Notes: generated by a model from the sequence alone, not told the origin. A stretch of 64,000 nt of DNA from Salipaludibacillus sp. CUR1 (GCF_021028955.1 NZ_JAIWPE010000020.1:62001-126000); one strand, 5' to 3'; counted from the first letter of the stretch, positions 36,471 to 45,282 are shown. A program made the numbers and translations.

Positions 36471-36498
36471 TTGGAAACGTTAATAACTGCGTTATAAT
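36471..36498 (+). promoter_or_regulatory. Promoter of the CueP-like gene
   Basis: TTGGAA and TATAAT are separated by 16 bp, 32 bp before the start codon. No recognisable CsoR, CueR or Zur operator was seen. The remaining 36178-36470 holds no gene. Confidence 0.65.
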
Positions 36499-36530
36499 GT
36501 TCTTATAAGAGTCAAGGTGGTGAAAAGCAT

Positions 36531-37073
36531 ATGAAGAACACGTTGATGCGGAGGGCAGGAGCAGCAGCCATGGGACTGGCAGCTCTCGTATTTCTTTCCG
36601 GATGCGGTGGGAATGCCGATACAGCAGTTGAAGGGGAAACAGAAGACATTAAGGAACTGGTTCACGAGTACAGTTCAGGAAATAGTGAGGGCGAGGTCGC
36701 CTCAATTACCTCCCATGAACTCATTGTGACAGACAGTGAGGACAACGAGTCGGTTTACGACTTGCCTGAAGAGGAGTTCTTTGTGTCAATTGCTCCATAC
36801 GTCAATGAAACTCATCCATGAAGCATCCATAACCTGACAGGTTGTCAGGGCGAGCTTGCAGAGGAAGAGTTTGAGGTCCTTATTGAAGATACAGATGGAA
36901 ACGTGGCTGTTGATGAGACGATCCAGTCTCCACCGAACGGCTTTATTGATTTATGGCTGCCTCGGGACAAAACCTACCACGTGACAATAGAGCATGACGG
37001 CAAAACAGTCGAATCAGAGATTTCCACCTTTGAAGGAGACGATACATGCATCACAACGATGCAGCTGTCATAA
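36531..37073 (+). CDS. cueP: CueP-family copper-binding lipoprotein with in-frame UGA (probable selenocysteine 97)
   Basis: Extracytoplasmic copper-binding protein of the CueP family. Signal peptide with lipobox LSGC (about residue 25). The frame runs through FFVSIAPYVNETHP, meets TGA at 36819-36821, and continues SIHNLTGCQGEL ... GFIDLWLPRDKTYHVTIEHDG ... DDTCITTMQLS to TAA at 37071: 180 residues with position 97 read through. As I recall Salmonella CueP, the three metal-binding Cys are 96, 104 and 172. Here the UGA codon, Cys105 and Cys173 have identical spacing (8 and 76), so UGA replaces exactly the first conserved Cys. A SECIS-like hairpin follows at 36833-36849. The alternative is a simple nonsense mutation giving a 96-residue stump. 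Ribosome site AAGGTGGTG. Confidence 0.78.
36833..36849 (+). promoter_or_regulatory. SECIS-like hairpin for UGA read-through
   Basis: CCTGACA pairs perfectly with TGTCAGG around a GGT loop: 17 nt beginning 11 nt after the TGA. The E. coli fdhF SECIS mini-hairpin is also 17 nt, starts 11 nt after its UGA and presents GGU in the loop for SelB. Geometry and loop agree; SelB binding is inferred. Confidence 0.7.
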
Positions 37074-37076
37074 ACG

Positions 37077-37106
37077 AAAGCACCTGAAAGGGTGCTTTTT
37101 GTTTTG
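37077..37106 (+). terminator. Terminator of the CueP-like gene
   Basis: AAAGCACC pairs with GGGTGCTTT around TGAAA, followed by a T-rich tail, directly after the distal TAA. That placement supports the gene extending past the TGA. Confidence 0.9.
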
Positions 37107-37212
37107 CGCGGCGGCAGGGGAGTTTTTTTACTAGTGTCGGATGGTTCCGGAAGAGTGGGCGGTCCCGAATAAGCAGGTTTATGTTAGCGGGAACAAAAGG
37201 CTTCGCCAAAAC

Positions 37213-37252
37213 AAAAAAAGCCTGCGCCAGGTTAATTAAACCTGGCGCAGGC
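37213..37252 (-). terminator. Terminator of the His-rich protein gene
   Basis: GCCTGCGCCAGGTT pairs with AACCTGGCGCAGGC, followed by seven T on the minus strand; a very stable hairpin. Confidence 0.95.
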
Positions 37253-37259
37253 TGTATAA

Positions 37260-37592
37260 CTATTTTTCAATAACATCGACAGGCCCGTGGTCATCAATAT
37301 GATCACCGTGAACGTGATGCAGCCTTCCGTTAACTAAATAATCGTAATGGTCGCCGTGCGGAACGAGTTCATGCCCGCAATCTTCGTTGTGCTTGCAGTC
37401 GGACTCAACCGGCGCGCAGCTGTCAGGATTCTGGTCAGATACTTCAATTTTACACTCATCCCAGTGCTCCTCATGCTTATGATGAAGGTGTCCATCATGC
37501 ACATAATCGACGTGGCCACCATGTTTAATTTTCGTGTGTCCGCAAGAAAGAGAATGTTCATGAGTATGGTTTTTATGCGTGTGACAAGCCAT
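37260..37592 (-). CDS. His/Cys-rich metal-binding protein (110 aa)
   Basis: Small soluble protein, start at 37592 behind AGGAGG. About a quarter of its residues are His. After a His-rich start (ACHTHKNHTHEH) it has two related modules: CGHTKIKHGGHVDYVHDGHLHHKHEEH and CGHELVPHGDHYDYLVNGRLHHVHGDH, joined by a Cys-containing linker. The CGH...HGxHxDY(x)4GxLHH pattern recurs in small zinc- or nickel-associated proteins of many bacteria, but I know no assigned function. It is convergent with the CueP gene, with separate terminators. A role in metal buffering is inferred from composition only. No signal peptide. Confidence 0.75.
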   Translation of the reverse strand: MACHTHKNHTHEHSLSCGHTKIKHGGHVDYVHDGHLHHKHEEHWDECKIEVSDQNPDSCAPVESDCKHNEDCGHELVPHGDHYDYLVNGRLHHVHGDHIDDHGPVDVIEK

Positions 37593-37920
37593 GTTAAAAC
37601 CTCCTAAATTCATGATAGTTAAAGTATAACATGTCCTAATTTCTCTTGCTTATTATCAAAAAAGTTACGATTTGGGAGTCTGAAGGGTTAAATTAAACGA
37701 AATCTGGGGCATTGTTGGATTGAATCTTACATGAAGTAAAAATATGGCACAACACACTAGTATAATATATCCTGCCGGTGAAGGAAGACAAGCCCCTGAA
37801 GAAGCGTAGATCAGGTAATAAAGGTATATTAATAAACTAATTCAGTACTTATGTGAAGGATTTTTATAAGAATGAGGGAATGTGTTTTTGAAAGATTGTC
37901 AGATAATAATAATTCAAAGT

Positions 37921-38035
37921 TACTGATAGAAGGGTGGATTTCGCCGATTGATTTCGTTTTTCGCTGATTGAATTACATTTTCGCTGATTGAACTCATTTT
38001 TCGCCGATTGGCCCCCATGTCGCCAAGATAGAGAC
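37921..38035. repeat. CGCTGATTG array, 20-bp period
   Basis: GCCGATTG or GCTGATTG starts at 37943, 37963, 37983 and 38003, with degenerate flanking copies at 37922 and 38022. It belongs to the same family as 25358-25490. The preceding 37614-37920 contains only a decayed piece of the structured element described at 28990-29262. Confidence 0.7.
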
Positions 38036-38105
38036 ACTATTCCGTCGAATTTCACCCGATTGTTCAGCTCTCCGACTGAAATTACCGCCTTTATTCGTTG
38101 TAAAG

Positions 38106-38166
38106 TTTATCTTCTATAAGATAAAAGCGAAGAACTGAACAAATATCGCCACATTTGTTCAGTTCT
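38106..38166. other. Two perfect adjacent hairpins
   Basis: TTTATCTT-CTAT-AAGATAAA (8-bp stem, 38106-38125) is followed five bases later by a perfect 14-bp inverted repeat AGAACTGAACAAAT / ATTTGTTCAGTTCT with an 8-nt loop (38131-38166). No T-run of note follows on either strand. It could be a protein-binding site, a structured RNA or a terminator remnant. Confidence 0.55.
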
Positions 38167-38210
38167 CTTTAAGTTACTGTTCTATTGTGCCCTCCCCCTT
38201 CCTCTCCTCT

Positions 38211-38240
38211 AAAAAAACAGACACCCTATACGGGTGCCTG
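38211..38240 (-). terminator. Terminator of the epimerase gene
   Basis: CAGGCACCC pairs with GGGTGTCTG and is followed by seven T on the minus strand. Confidence 0.9.
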
Positions 38241-38255
38241 CCTTAATAACATTTT

Positions 38256-39395
38256 TTACACTGTAAAATCCTTTGGTCTGTCCTGAAGAACTTCAAAGTG
38301 GTACTGGATGGCTTCGGCGATCCGCCGGGAAGCATTTCCGTCACCGTATGGGTTAGAAGCCTTTGACATTTTTTCATAGGTGGTCTGGTCATTTAAAAGC
38401 TCGTCCGCAGCTTGATAGACCGCTTGTTCCTCTGTCCCCACAAGTTTTAGCGTGCCCGCTTCCACACCTTCAGGACGTTCCGTTGTATCGCGCAATACAA
38501 GTACCGGTTTACCTAAGGAAGGGGCTTCTTCCTGGATGCCGCCTGAATCAGTCAAAATAATATGAGCTTGTGAAGAGAAGTTATGGAAATCTCTTACTCC
38601 AAGCGGTTCAATAAGATGAACCCGGTCGTCATCTCCCAGTACCCGGTCTGCGATCTCTTTCACGACTGGATTTAAATGGACCGGATAGACAACTTGGACA
38701 CCAGGGTTCTCTTCCACAATCCGTTTAACGGCTTTAAAGATGTTTTCCATTGGCTGGCCAAGATTTTCCCTGCGGTGGGATGTCAGAAGGATCATCTGGT
38801 CATCGCCCACTTTTTCCAGGACAGGATGTGAATAGTCAGAGACGACCGTGGAGTTTAAGGCGTCAATCGCCGTATTCCCTGTTACAAATATGTCGTCTGC
38901 AGATTTATTTTCCTCTTCTAAGTTTTGCCGCGCTTTACCAGTCGGGGCAAAATGAAGGTCGGCAACAGTTCCGGTCAATTGCCGGTTCACCTCTTCAGGG
39001 AAAGGCGAATACTTATCCCACGTTCTTAGCCCTGCTTCCACATGGCCGACGCTGATCTGGTTATAAAAAGCTGCGAGACTTCCGACAAATGTGGTCGTGG
39101 TATCGCCATGCACGAGAACCACATCAGGCTTTACCTTCTTCATGATGTCATCCAGCCCCTGCAGCGCCCGGGCAGTCACATCTGTTAATGTCTGTTTGGC
39201 TTTCATAATATTTAAATCATAATCAGGCTCAATATTAAACAGTTGGAGCACCTGATCAAGCATTTCCCGATGCTGTCCGGTAACCGTCACAATTGACTCA
39301 ATATGACCGTTTTCTTCAAGCTCCTTAACCAGCGGACACATCTTAATCGCTTCTGGCCGTGTTCCAAAAATCGTCATGACTTTTATTTTTGCCAC
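38256..39395 (-). CDS. mnaA: UDP-N-acetylglucosamine 2-epimerase (non-hydrolysing)
   Basis: Interconverts UDP-GlcNAc and UDP-ManNAc in the cytoplasm (379 aa, GTG start). Family marks: FGTRPEAIKMCPL at the N-terminus, VTGQHREMLDQVL, VHGDTTTTF, HVEAGLRTWDKYSPFPEE, LTSHRRENLGQP and LTDSGGIQEEAPSLGKPVLVLRDTTERPEG. It lies downstream of tagGH and the UDP-ManNAc dehydrogenase gene. Its product supplies ManNAc for teichoic-acid linkage units and, through the dehydrogenase, ManNAc-uronate. Confidence 0.95.
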   Translation of the reverse strand: MAKIKVMTIFGTRPEAIKMCPLVKELEENGHIESIVTVTGQHREMLDQVLQLFNIEPDYDLNIMKAKQTLTDVTARALQGLDDIMKKVKPDVVLVHGDTTTTFVGSLAAFYNQISVGHVEAGLRTWDKYSPFPEEVNRQLTGTVADLHFAPTGKARQNLEEENKSADDIFVTGNTAIDALNSTVVSDYSHPVLEKVGDDQMILLTSHRRENLGQPMENIFKAVKRIVEENPGVQVVYPVHLNPVVKEIADRVLGDDDRVHLIEPLGVRDFHNFSSQAHIILTDSGGIQEEAPSLGKPVLVLRDTTERPEGVEAGTLKLVGTEEQAVYQAADELLNDQTTYEKMSKASNPYGDGNASRRIAEAIQYHFEVLQDRPKDFTV

Positions 39396-39519
39396 ATTAT
39401 CTACAACCTCTCTAATATTCCTTTTCGGTCAATTTTGTGAGGTAAGCTGCTGCGCTGCAGACAATCTGCAACGCTGTAAACTTATCCTTTTCAAATTACA
39501 GCCGACTCACCTAAAAAAC

Positions 39520-41139
39520 TTACAATAACTCAGACAAGCGGGAATGACTGATTTCAACCGTTTCGTCATCCATATTGACGGTGATGCCGTAATCGTCAGT
39601 TTCGAAGTAGTAAATGACTCCCTCATCAGCCAATACGGCCTGGTCTTCCCGAATCGACTCAAAGTCCTCTTCATCTGCATTGACATTCGAAATGACTAAC
39701 CGCGTTAACTCTTCGTCATCAAAATAGAAGACAGCTTCATCGTACCCGTATTCCAGGTAAGTCTCCTGGTCATCGGTCTCTCCTTCATCAGTTAAGCCTT
39801 CGTAAGTGTCCCGGACGTCCTCTTCCTCCAAGTTCATATGAGCCAGATGGTATTGCCATGAAGCAGAAAAGACGTCTGGAAAAATAACGCTCAGATCCTC
39901 AATTGATACCGCTGATTCATTTATGCCGCTTTCGAGAGTGACATGCGCGCTCTCCACATAGCCTTCATTTTCTTCAGCTTCAATATAGTAAATGCCGTCC
40001 GTTTCTTCACTTACGAAAACCAGCTCACCGAATTCCAGCTCTTCCGTCTCACTCGCTAAATCCTCACTCTCATAAATGGCTGCATCTTCCGCGGTAATAA
40101 ATCCTGCTTCCTCTATTTCCACCGCCGGGGACTCTTCCTCATCTGCTTCCCCTTCATTTTCCAGCCCATTTTCCTCTGCCGTTTCTTCCCGGGTCTCTTC
40201 GTCATCTGTCTCCCACAAAGCCGAAACGGGCTGATCCATTAACAGCAAGGCAGCGGCAAAGACTGTAAAGAGTAAAATAACAACCGCCTGAAGACCCGCC
40301 AGGATATCTCCCTTGCCCGGTTTTCTCTTTTTCTCATTTTGGTTCATGCGTTCGTGTGACTGGGCCTTCAATTCTTTCGCTTTATAGTTTTTCTGGGCTT
40401 TCGTGTCCAGGTTATTAAACCAGTCAATGAATCCCTGATATTTCTTAATGACTGTTTCTGCCGGTCCAAATTCTTTTAACTGACCGAAATGCAGCCACAT
40501 GACCCGGTCTGAAATAGACTGGATCTGGCCAATTGAGTGGCTGATAAAGAAAATGGTTTTGCCTTCCTGTTTAAATTCATTGATTTTTTTAATACACCGC
40601 TCGTAAAACGTCTGGTCACCGACAGAGAGCGCTTCGTCGACGATCAGTATGTCCGGGTTAGTATGGACGGAGATGGCAAAGCCGAGCCTGGCCTTCATTC
40701 CGCTCGAATAATTTTTAACCGGCTGATCCATAAAATCACCGATATCGGCGAACTCAATGATCTGCGGAATAAGCCTTTCCACTTCGCTGTTTTCCATCCC
40801 GAGCATCAGGCATTTCAGCCTGATATTTTCAATCCCTGACAGATGGCCGTTAAGTCCTGCAGAAATCGCAATTAGGGAGGGCTCACCATTAATGTTTATG
40901 TCTCCCGATGTCGGTGGAACAACCTGGGCAAGCAGGTTGGACAAGGTGGATTTTCCGGAACCGTTAATGCCTACAACACCGATTGTCTCTCCTTCCCGGA
41001 CGTCGAAACTCAGCTCGTAAATGGCATTGAACTGCTTTTCCTTATAGCCGGGGAAGATGATGCCCAAAAGTTTGTCCGACTTTCTCTTATACAAATTATA
41101 AACTTTGGTGACATTTGAAAATGATACTTTAGTCTTCAT
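39520..41139 (-). CDS. tagH: Teichoic-acid/wall-polymer ABC exporter ATPase TagH
   Basis: 539 residues. The N-terminal ATPase (1-240) has Walker A GINGSGKST, signature YSSGMKARLG, Walker B ILIVDEALSVGD and the H-loop FFISHS. It is followed by a basic linker, one membrane segment (about 285-305) and a strongly acidic, outward-facing C-terminal half with an SH3-like stretch (ETDGIYYIEAEENEGYVESAHVTL). This extended TagH form is known in Bacillus. It powers polymer export with TagG, whose gene lies 14 nt upstream. The acidity of the tail suits a salty exterior. Confidence 0.93.
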   Translation of the reverse strand: MKTKVSFSNVTKVYNLYKRKSDKLLGIIFPGYKEKQFNAIYELSFDVREGETIGVVGINGSGKSTLSNLLAQVVPPTSGDININGEPSLIAISAGLNGHLSGIENIRLKCLMLGMENSEVERLIPQIIEFADIGDFMDQPVKNYSSGMKARLGFAISVHTNPDILIVDEALSVGDQTFYERCIKKINEFKQEGKTIFFISHSIGQIQSISDRVMWLHFGQLKEFGPAETVIKKYQGFIDWFNNLDTKAQKNYKAKELKAQSHERMNQNEKKRKPGKGDILAGLQAVVILLFTVFAAALLLMDQPVSALWETDDEETREETAEENGLENEGEADEEESPAVEIEEAGFITAEDAAIYESEDLASETEELEFGELVFVSEETDGIYYIEAEENEGYVESAHVTLESGINESAVSIEDLSVIFPDVFSASWQYHLAHMNLEEEDVRDTYEGLTDEGETDDQETYLEYGYDEAVFYFDDEELTRLVISNVNADEEDFESIREDQAVLADEGVIYYFETDDYGITVNMDDETVEISHSRLSELL

Positions 41140-41153
41140 ACTCCTCCCCCTTA

Positions 41154-41957
41154 CTATAGGAAATCTATAAATTTCTTCCTGAATTTAAAATGGAGCACTG
41201 CTCCGATGAACAGAATTAACAGAGTGAGCGCCCAGAAATACAGCGTGTACGTGAGATCTTCATAAAACCACCCTTGTCCTAAAAAGGTATCTCTGAACCC
41301 GAAAATAAGATAATAGAACGGATTCAGTTTTAAAATCTGGTGGTAAACTTCAGGCATGCGACTCGGTTCCCAGAGAATAGGCGTCAAAAAGAACAGCAGC
41401 CTCATCATCGACTGCAAAAATAACTGAAAATCCCTTATGATAATTGAAATCGTTGAAGCAAGTATCGTAAATGCAAACAGAAACACATACAGACACAACA
41501 GATAATACGGAAGCTGCAAGAGAAAAATGCCCGGGTTGATTCCGTTAAAATAAACAATCCCTGTCAGGATCGCCAGCATAATATAAAAGTTGGCCGATTT
41601 GCTTATAATCGTAATCGCAGGCAGGATGCTGACAGGAAACTTCATTTTGGACACTAAATTGATTTTGGTATAAATACTGTTGGACCCCTGCACTAACGAC
41701 GGTCCAATAAAAAACCACGGAATTAACCCGCAAAGAAGCCAGACAAAGAAAGGAATATCCCCGACTGGCGCCCCGCCCCTGATACCGATCCCAAATACAA
41801 ACCAGTAGACAAAAATCTGGACCGCAGGGGTGAGAAATTGCCACAGGGCCCCTAAGTAATGCATCTGATAGAGGCTTTTAATATCGTAAGCAGACATTCT
41901 AAACATGAGCCCTGTATTGGCAAACTGTTCTTTTAACAGGTGATACACGTGCGTCAT
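41154..41957 (-). CDS. tagG: Wall-polymer ABC exporter permease TagG
   Basis: ABC-2 type membrane subunit of 267 residues with six membrane segments, partner of TagH. It begins with a cytoplasmic amphipathic stretch (SAYDIKSLYQMHYLGALWQFLTP) typical of polysaccharide exporters and has the FLTPILWEPSRMPE segment near the fifth helix. The start overlaps the dehydrogenase stop by four bases (ATGA), so synthesis is coupled to the sugar-nucleotide gene. Confidence 0.93.
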   Translation of the reverse strand: MTHVYHLLKEQFANTGLMFRMSAYDIKSLYQMHYLGALWQFLTPAVQIFVYWFVFGIGIRGGAPVGDIPFFVWLLCGLIPWFFIGPSLVQGSNSIYTKINLVSKMKFPVSILPAITIISKSANFYIMLAILTGIVYFNGINPGIFLLQLPYYLLCLYVFLFAFTILASTISIIIRDFQLFLQSMMRLLFFLTPILWEPSRMPEVYHQILKLNPFYYLIFGFRDTFLGQGWFYEDLTYTLYFWALTLLILFIGAVLHFKFRKKFIDFL

Positions 41958-43231
41958 ACTTGAGGCGCCTCTTCTCCTAATCCTTCGTACAGGCTTCCAA
42001 GGTTAATATAATTAAATTCTTCAGAACGGTTTTTCACAACATTTTTCGTGTCAAAAATGATTTTATTTTTCATCCCGCTCAGTGCATTAAAGTCGAGATT
42101 CTTAAACTCACTGTGATCTGTTAATACTAAAATCAGGTCTGAATTGACGGTTGCTTCTTCCATGTCGTTAATTACAAAGTCTGCCTCTACATGCGGATCA
42201 TAGGCTTTAACAAAAAATTTCTCACTTTTTTTCAAAGATTCATAAATTTCCATGGCCGGACTTTCACGAACATCGTCCACATTGCCTTTATAGGTTAAGC
42301 CGAACACAGTTACCGTCTTTTCTTTAACATCTCTTAAAAGATTATCTACCTTGTCGACAACATATTCCGGCATAGACGTGTTAATAGACCTTGCTAAACC
42401 AATCATTTTGGCTGTTTCCGGAGCTTTTGACACGATAAAATAAGGATCTACAGCGAGACAGTGTCCGCCTACTCCAGGCCCGGGCGTATGAAGGTTCACA
42501 CGCGGGTGTTTATTTGCCATTTCTACGACGTTCAATGAGTTAATATCAAGTTCTGTACATACCTTCGTCAATTCATTGGCTAAGGCAATGTTAACGTCCC
42601 GGTACGTATTCTCCATTAACTTGGACATCTCAGCTGTTTTCGCGTCCGTTTTGACAATTTCTCCTTGGACAAACGTTTCGTAAATTTTCGCTCCTGCCTC
42701 TGTACATTCGTTTGTGATGCCTCCGACAATACGGTTGTTATAAATAAGTTCTTCCATAATTTTTCCCGGAAGCACACGTTCTGGACAATGCACTAAAAAG
42801 ATGTCTTGTCCTACCGTAAAACCTGCTTCATCAAGAAGCGGCTTCACATAGTCATCCATGCTTCTAGGAGCAATAGTAGATTCTACGATAATAGTATTCC
42901 CTTTTTCCAGATAAGGAATAACGGTGTTTGTCGCACTTAAAACAGCCGTCAGGTCGCACGATTTGTTGGCATCCTCTTTGTTTGGAGTAGGCACAGAAAC
43001 AATAAAGACATCCGCTGCTTCAGGCTGCATGCCGGCCTTAAATTTGCCTTCCTGGACCACTTCGGTTAACGCCTCCTGGAGCCCCGGTTCTTCAATATGA
43101 ATTTGGCCGTTATTCAGAGAGTCGATCACATCGGTATTGACATCGACACCCAGTACATCCACCCCGTGTTTTGCGAACATAATAGATGTCGGCAGTCCGA
43201 TATAGCCCAATCCAATAGTACATAGTTTCAT
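41954..43231 (-). CDS. wecC: UDP-N-acetyl-D-mannosamine dehydrogenase
   Basis: NAD-dependent four-electron oxidation of UDP-ManNAc to UDP-ManNAcA, cytoplasmic, 425 aa. Nucleotide-binding GLGYIGLPTS at the N-terminus, the VESTIAPRSMDDYV and HCPERVLPG segments, and catalytic Cys in GVGGHCLAVDPYF; the C-terminal UDP-binding domain has FGLTYKGNVDDVRESPA. Together with mnaA it implies that the exported polymer contains ManNAc-uronic acid, as in teichuronic-like or enterobacterial-common-antigen-like chains. Start behind GGAGAG. Confidence 0.93.
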   Translation of the reverse strand: MKLCTIGLGYIGLPTSIMFAKHGVDVLGVDVNTDVIDSLNNGQIHIEEPGLQEALTEVVQEGKFKAGMQPEAADVFIVSVPTPNKEDANKSCDLTAVLSATNTVIPYLEKGNTIIVESTIAPRSMDDYVKPLLDEAGFTVGQDIFLVHCPERVLPGKIMEELIYNNRIVGGITNECTEAGAKIYETFVQGEIVKTDAKTAEMSKLMENTYRDVNIALANELTKVCTELDINSLNVVEMANKHPRVNLHTPGPGVGGHCLAVDPYFIVSKAPETAKMIGLARSINTSMPEYVVDKVDNLLRDVKEKTVTVFGLTYKGNVDDVRESPAMEIYESLKKSEKFFVKAYDPHVEADFVINDMEEATVNSDLILVLTDHSEFKNLDFNALSGMKNKIIFDTKNVVKNRSEEFNYINLGSLYEGLGEEAPQV

Positions 43232-43312
43232 AAATAATCTCTCCTTTTATTATTAGGTTACTTACACAGCTCTTAAGGATTTTTTCAGTAATCCGTTATT
43301 CCTTTAATCTTA

Positions 43313-43344
43313 TCTCCTGCTAATTCTTATTGAGCAGCAGGAGA
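43313..43344. other. 9-bp inverted repeat before wecC
   Basis: TCTCCTGCT and AGCAGGAGA flank a 14-nt loop, between the heparinase gene and wecC. No T-run follows; it may be a weak terminator or leader structure. Confidence 0.4.
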
Positions 43345-43424
43345 ATAAACCCGTCTCTTTGTTTCACTACGCTTCCTGTTTCCCAGCACCCGGTTCTATA
43401 GAAATTCCGGCATCAAGAATACCT

Positions 43425-45263
43425 TTATCTCTTGCTCATTTCTTTGTAAATAAGAGAATCATTATTTACGAGAGCTTCAAATAATTTATTATTGGAAAAT
43501 TTCTTTTGCGTGTTGAAATATTTCTCATTAATATGGATATGTTCAAACCAATCTGTAAGCAACAGGTCAATATCGTAGTTTTTCCATTTGAAAGTTATAT
43601 GATTGCCATTCCATTGAAAGTCACTTAGATTAGTAGTCTTGTTTGTTCTTATATGAGTCGCAAATGTGACCACTTCTCCGGTTTTTTGCTGAGTTAATAA
43701 ATCACTCGGCTCCCACTCCTGATAATAGAAAGAAGACCAGCCCCTGACAGGATTTTGTTGTCCCCGAAAATGGTCAAATTCAGCCTCATCGAGGACATTA
43801 GAGATATATAACATATCGTTATCCTCATAAGCAGAAACCATTTCTTTATTAATCTTTCTCGTTTTCAATTTAGGATGAAGGTTGTAAATGAGTTCCCCCG
43901 TATTTTCCATGCCGCCTTTTATAATATCGAGAATTAAAATATCTGTTGGTTTTAAATAGAAAATAACTCTTCTATGGACGGCGTTTTTTGACAGAGCGTG
44001 AAAACCGGACGCATAACCAATATTTTTTAAAGATAAGAAACTGGTAATATCACTTAAACCGATATATTTTCTTCTAAGTTCCGTTTCTTCGTTGTTGATT
44101 CTGACCGTATTGTGCCCGAACGCAGAAGTCACATACTGTCTCTCTTCTTTGTCATACTGATAGCTGAATTTTCCTGCATCAGTCAGTAAAGGCATACCTT
44201 GAGAGTAAAACGTAAAGGCCAGGTCATCATGATGTTTATGAACCCTGGAATTAAAGGCACTGTAAAATGTCAGCTGGGAGGTTTCCTCGTCGTTATTCCA
44301 GTCACTTCGATAAATAGCATATCCCCCATCACTGAAAAACGCGTCATTCGGCAGATCAATTTCTTCATTGTTTTTACCTTTAATAGAGTTGAGAATTCTT
44401 AACAGGTTATCTGAGATAGACCCCCAGTAATGCTTATTTATGTTAAAGGTTTGCGCTTCACTGTCCCCGATAGTTTGAAATTTCCCATCAGGCTGAAGCA
44501 TGTAAATAAAGAAACGGATTATTTTTTCCAGTTTTCTTCCGAGTTCTTCTACTTCCTCATCCCCCGCCTGAATCAGGATATGATTAAAAGCCAGAAGCCT
44601 TTGGGCAATAATATAAATATAGTGAGGAGAATGTTCCAGATATGATCCGTCCTCCGCAAACAGGTTATTCAACTGCTTCCAAAATCTTTCTCTTGCCAGT
44701 TTGATCCATTCTTCAGCCCGGGGAGCGTTCCGGAAAACATTTGCTCCAATATAGAGGGCAATATCCTGATCCAATCCATGATTGTGATTTGGCATATAAA
44801 AGCTTTCATCTGACAGCTTCTCCATATGTTCAGCAGCTATTTCCGTCATGTAGGATTCCTCTTGCTTGTCCCCTGCCTCATTGAAATTTAAATAAAGCTT
44901 GCTGATCTGTATCAGCCTGATAGCAGTAGTATGGTCATGCCATCCCATAACTGAGGGAGATTCAGGCGAATTACCGTGATGCCATTTAAACACTATTTCT
45001 TTGGCTAACTGTAATTTATCTGGGTTACCGTCCACTTTATAAGAGTCGATCAAGTAAGCGACACTAACTAAACAATGATGCCAGAAAAGCCAGCTGCGAT
45101 CATGAACATCCGCATTCCACAAATTACTGTCAGAGAGGGCGACACTGCTGTACCGGGCGCTCACCCTGTAAATTCCTGCTTTATAATCTTCATAGATCTT
45201 TTCCAGCTGTTCCTCATCATTAATTGTACTGTGCATATTTAAAATATCTTTTGAAGCTAACAT
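43425..45263 (-). CDS. Heparinase II/III-family protein
   Basis: 612 residues, no signal peptide visible. An N-terminal alpha/alpha toroid (about 40-330, with NHNHGLDQDIALYIGANVF carrying the catalytic Asn/His region) and a C-terminal beta-sandwich of the Hepar_II_III type (HKHHDDLAFTFYSQGMPLLTDAGKF). The family are polysaccharide lyases acting on uronic-acid glycans. Sitting in a locus that makes a ManNAcA-containing polymer, it could trim or recycle that polymer, or act as a non-catalytic polymerisation partner. Export without a signal peptide is puzzling. GGAGG precedes the ATG. Confidence 0.85.
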   Translation of the reverse strand: MLASKDILNMHSTINDEEQLEKIYEDYKAGIYRVSARYSSVALSDSNLWNADVHDRSWLFWHHCLVSVAYLIDSYKVDGNPDKLQLAKEIVFKWHHGNSPESPSVMGWHDHTTAIRLIQISKLYLNFNEAGDKQEESYMTEIAAEHMEKLSDESFYMPNHNHGLDQDIALYIGANVFRNAPRAEEWIKLARERFWKQLNNLFAEDGSYLEHSPHYIYIIAQRLLAFNHILIQAGDEEVEELGRKLEKIIRFFIYMLQPDGKFQTIGDSEAQTFNINKHYWGSISDNLLRILNSIKGKNNEEIDLPNDAFFSDGGYAIYRSDWNNDEETSQLTFYSAFNSRVHKHHDDLAFTFYSQGMPLLTDAGKFSYQYDKEERQYVTSAFGHNTVRINNEETELRRKYIGLSDITSFLSLKNIGYASGFHALSKNAVHRRVIFYLKPTDILILDIIKGGMENTGELIYNLHPKLKTRKINKEMVSAYEDNDMLYISNVLDEAEFDHFRGQQNPVRGWSSFYYQEWEPSDLLTQQKTGEVVTFATHIRTNKTTNLSDFQWNGNHITFKWKNYDIDLLLTDWFEHIHINEKYFNTQKKFSNNKLFEALVNNDSLIYKEMSKR

Positions 45264-45282
45264 AGCGCCTCCTTAAGTAAGG

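Noticed and set aside
36531-36821. Independent 96-residue lipoprotein ending at the TGA
   Set aside because: CueP-like sequence continues in the same frame past the TGA to the family's normal end, followed by the terminator; a 96-residue form would lack all metal-binding Cys.
37640-37690. Zur operator upstream of the His-rich gene
   Set aside because: Only one half-site (AAATCGTAA) is present; the second half does not match.
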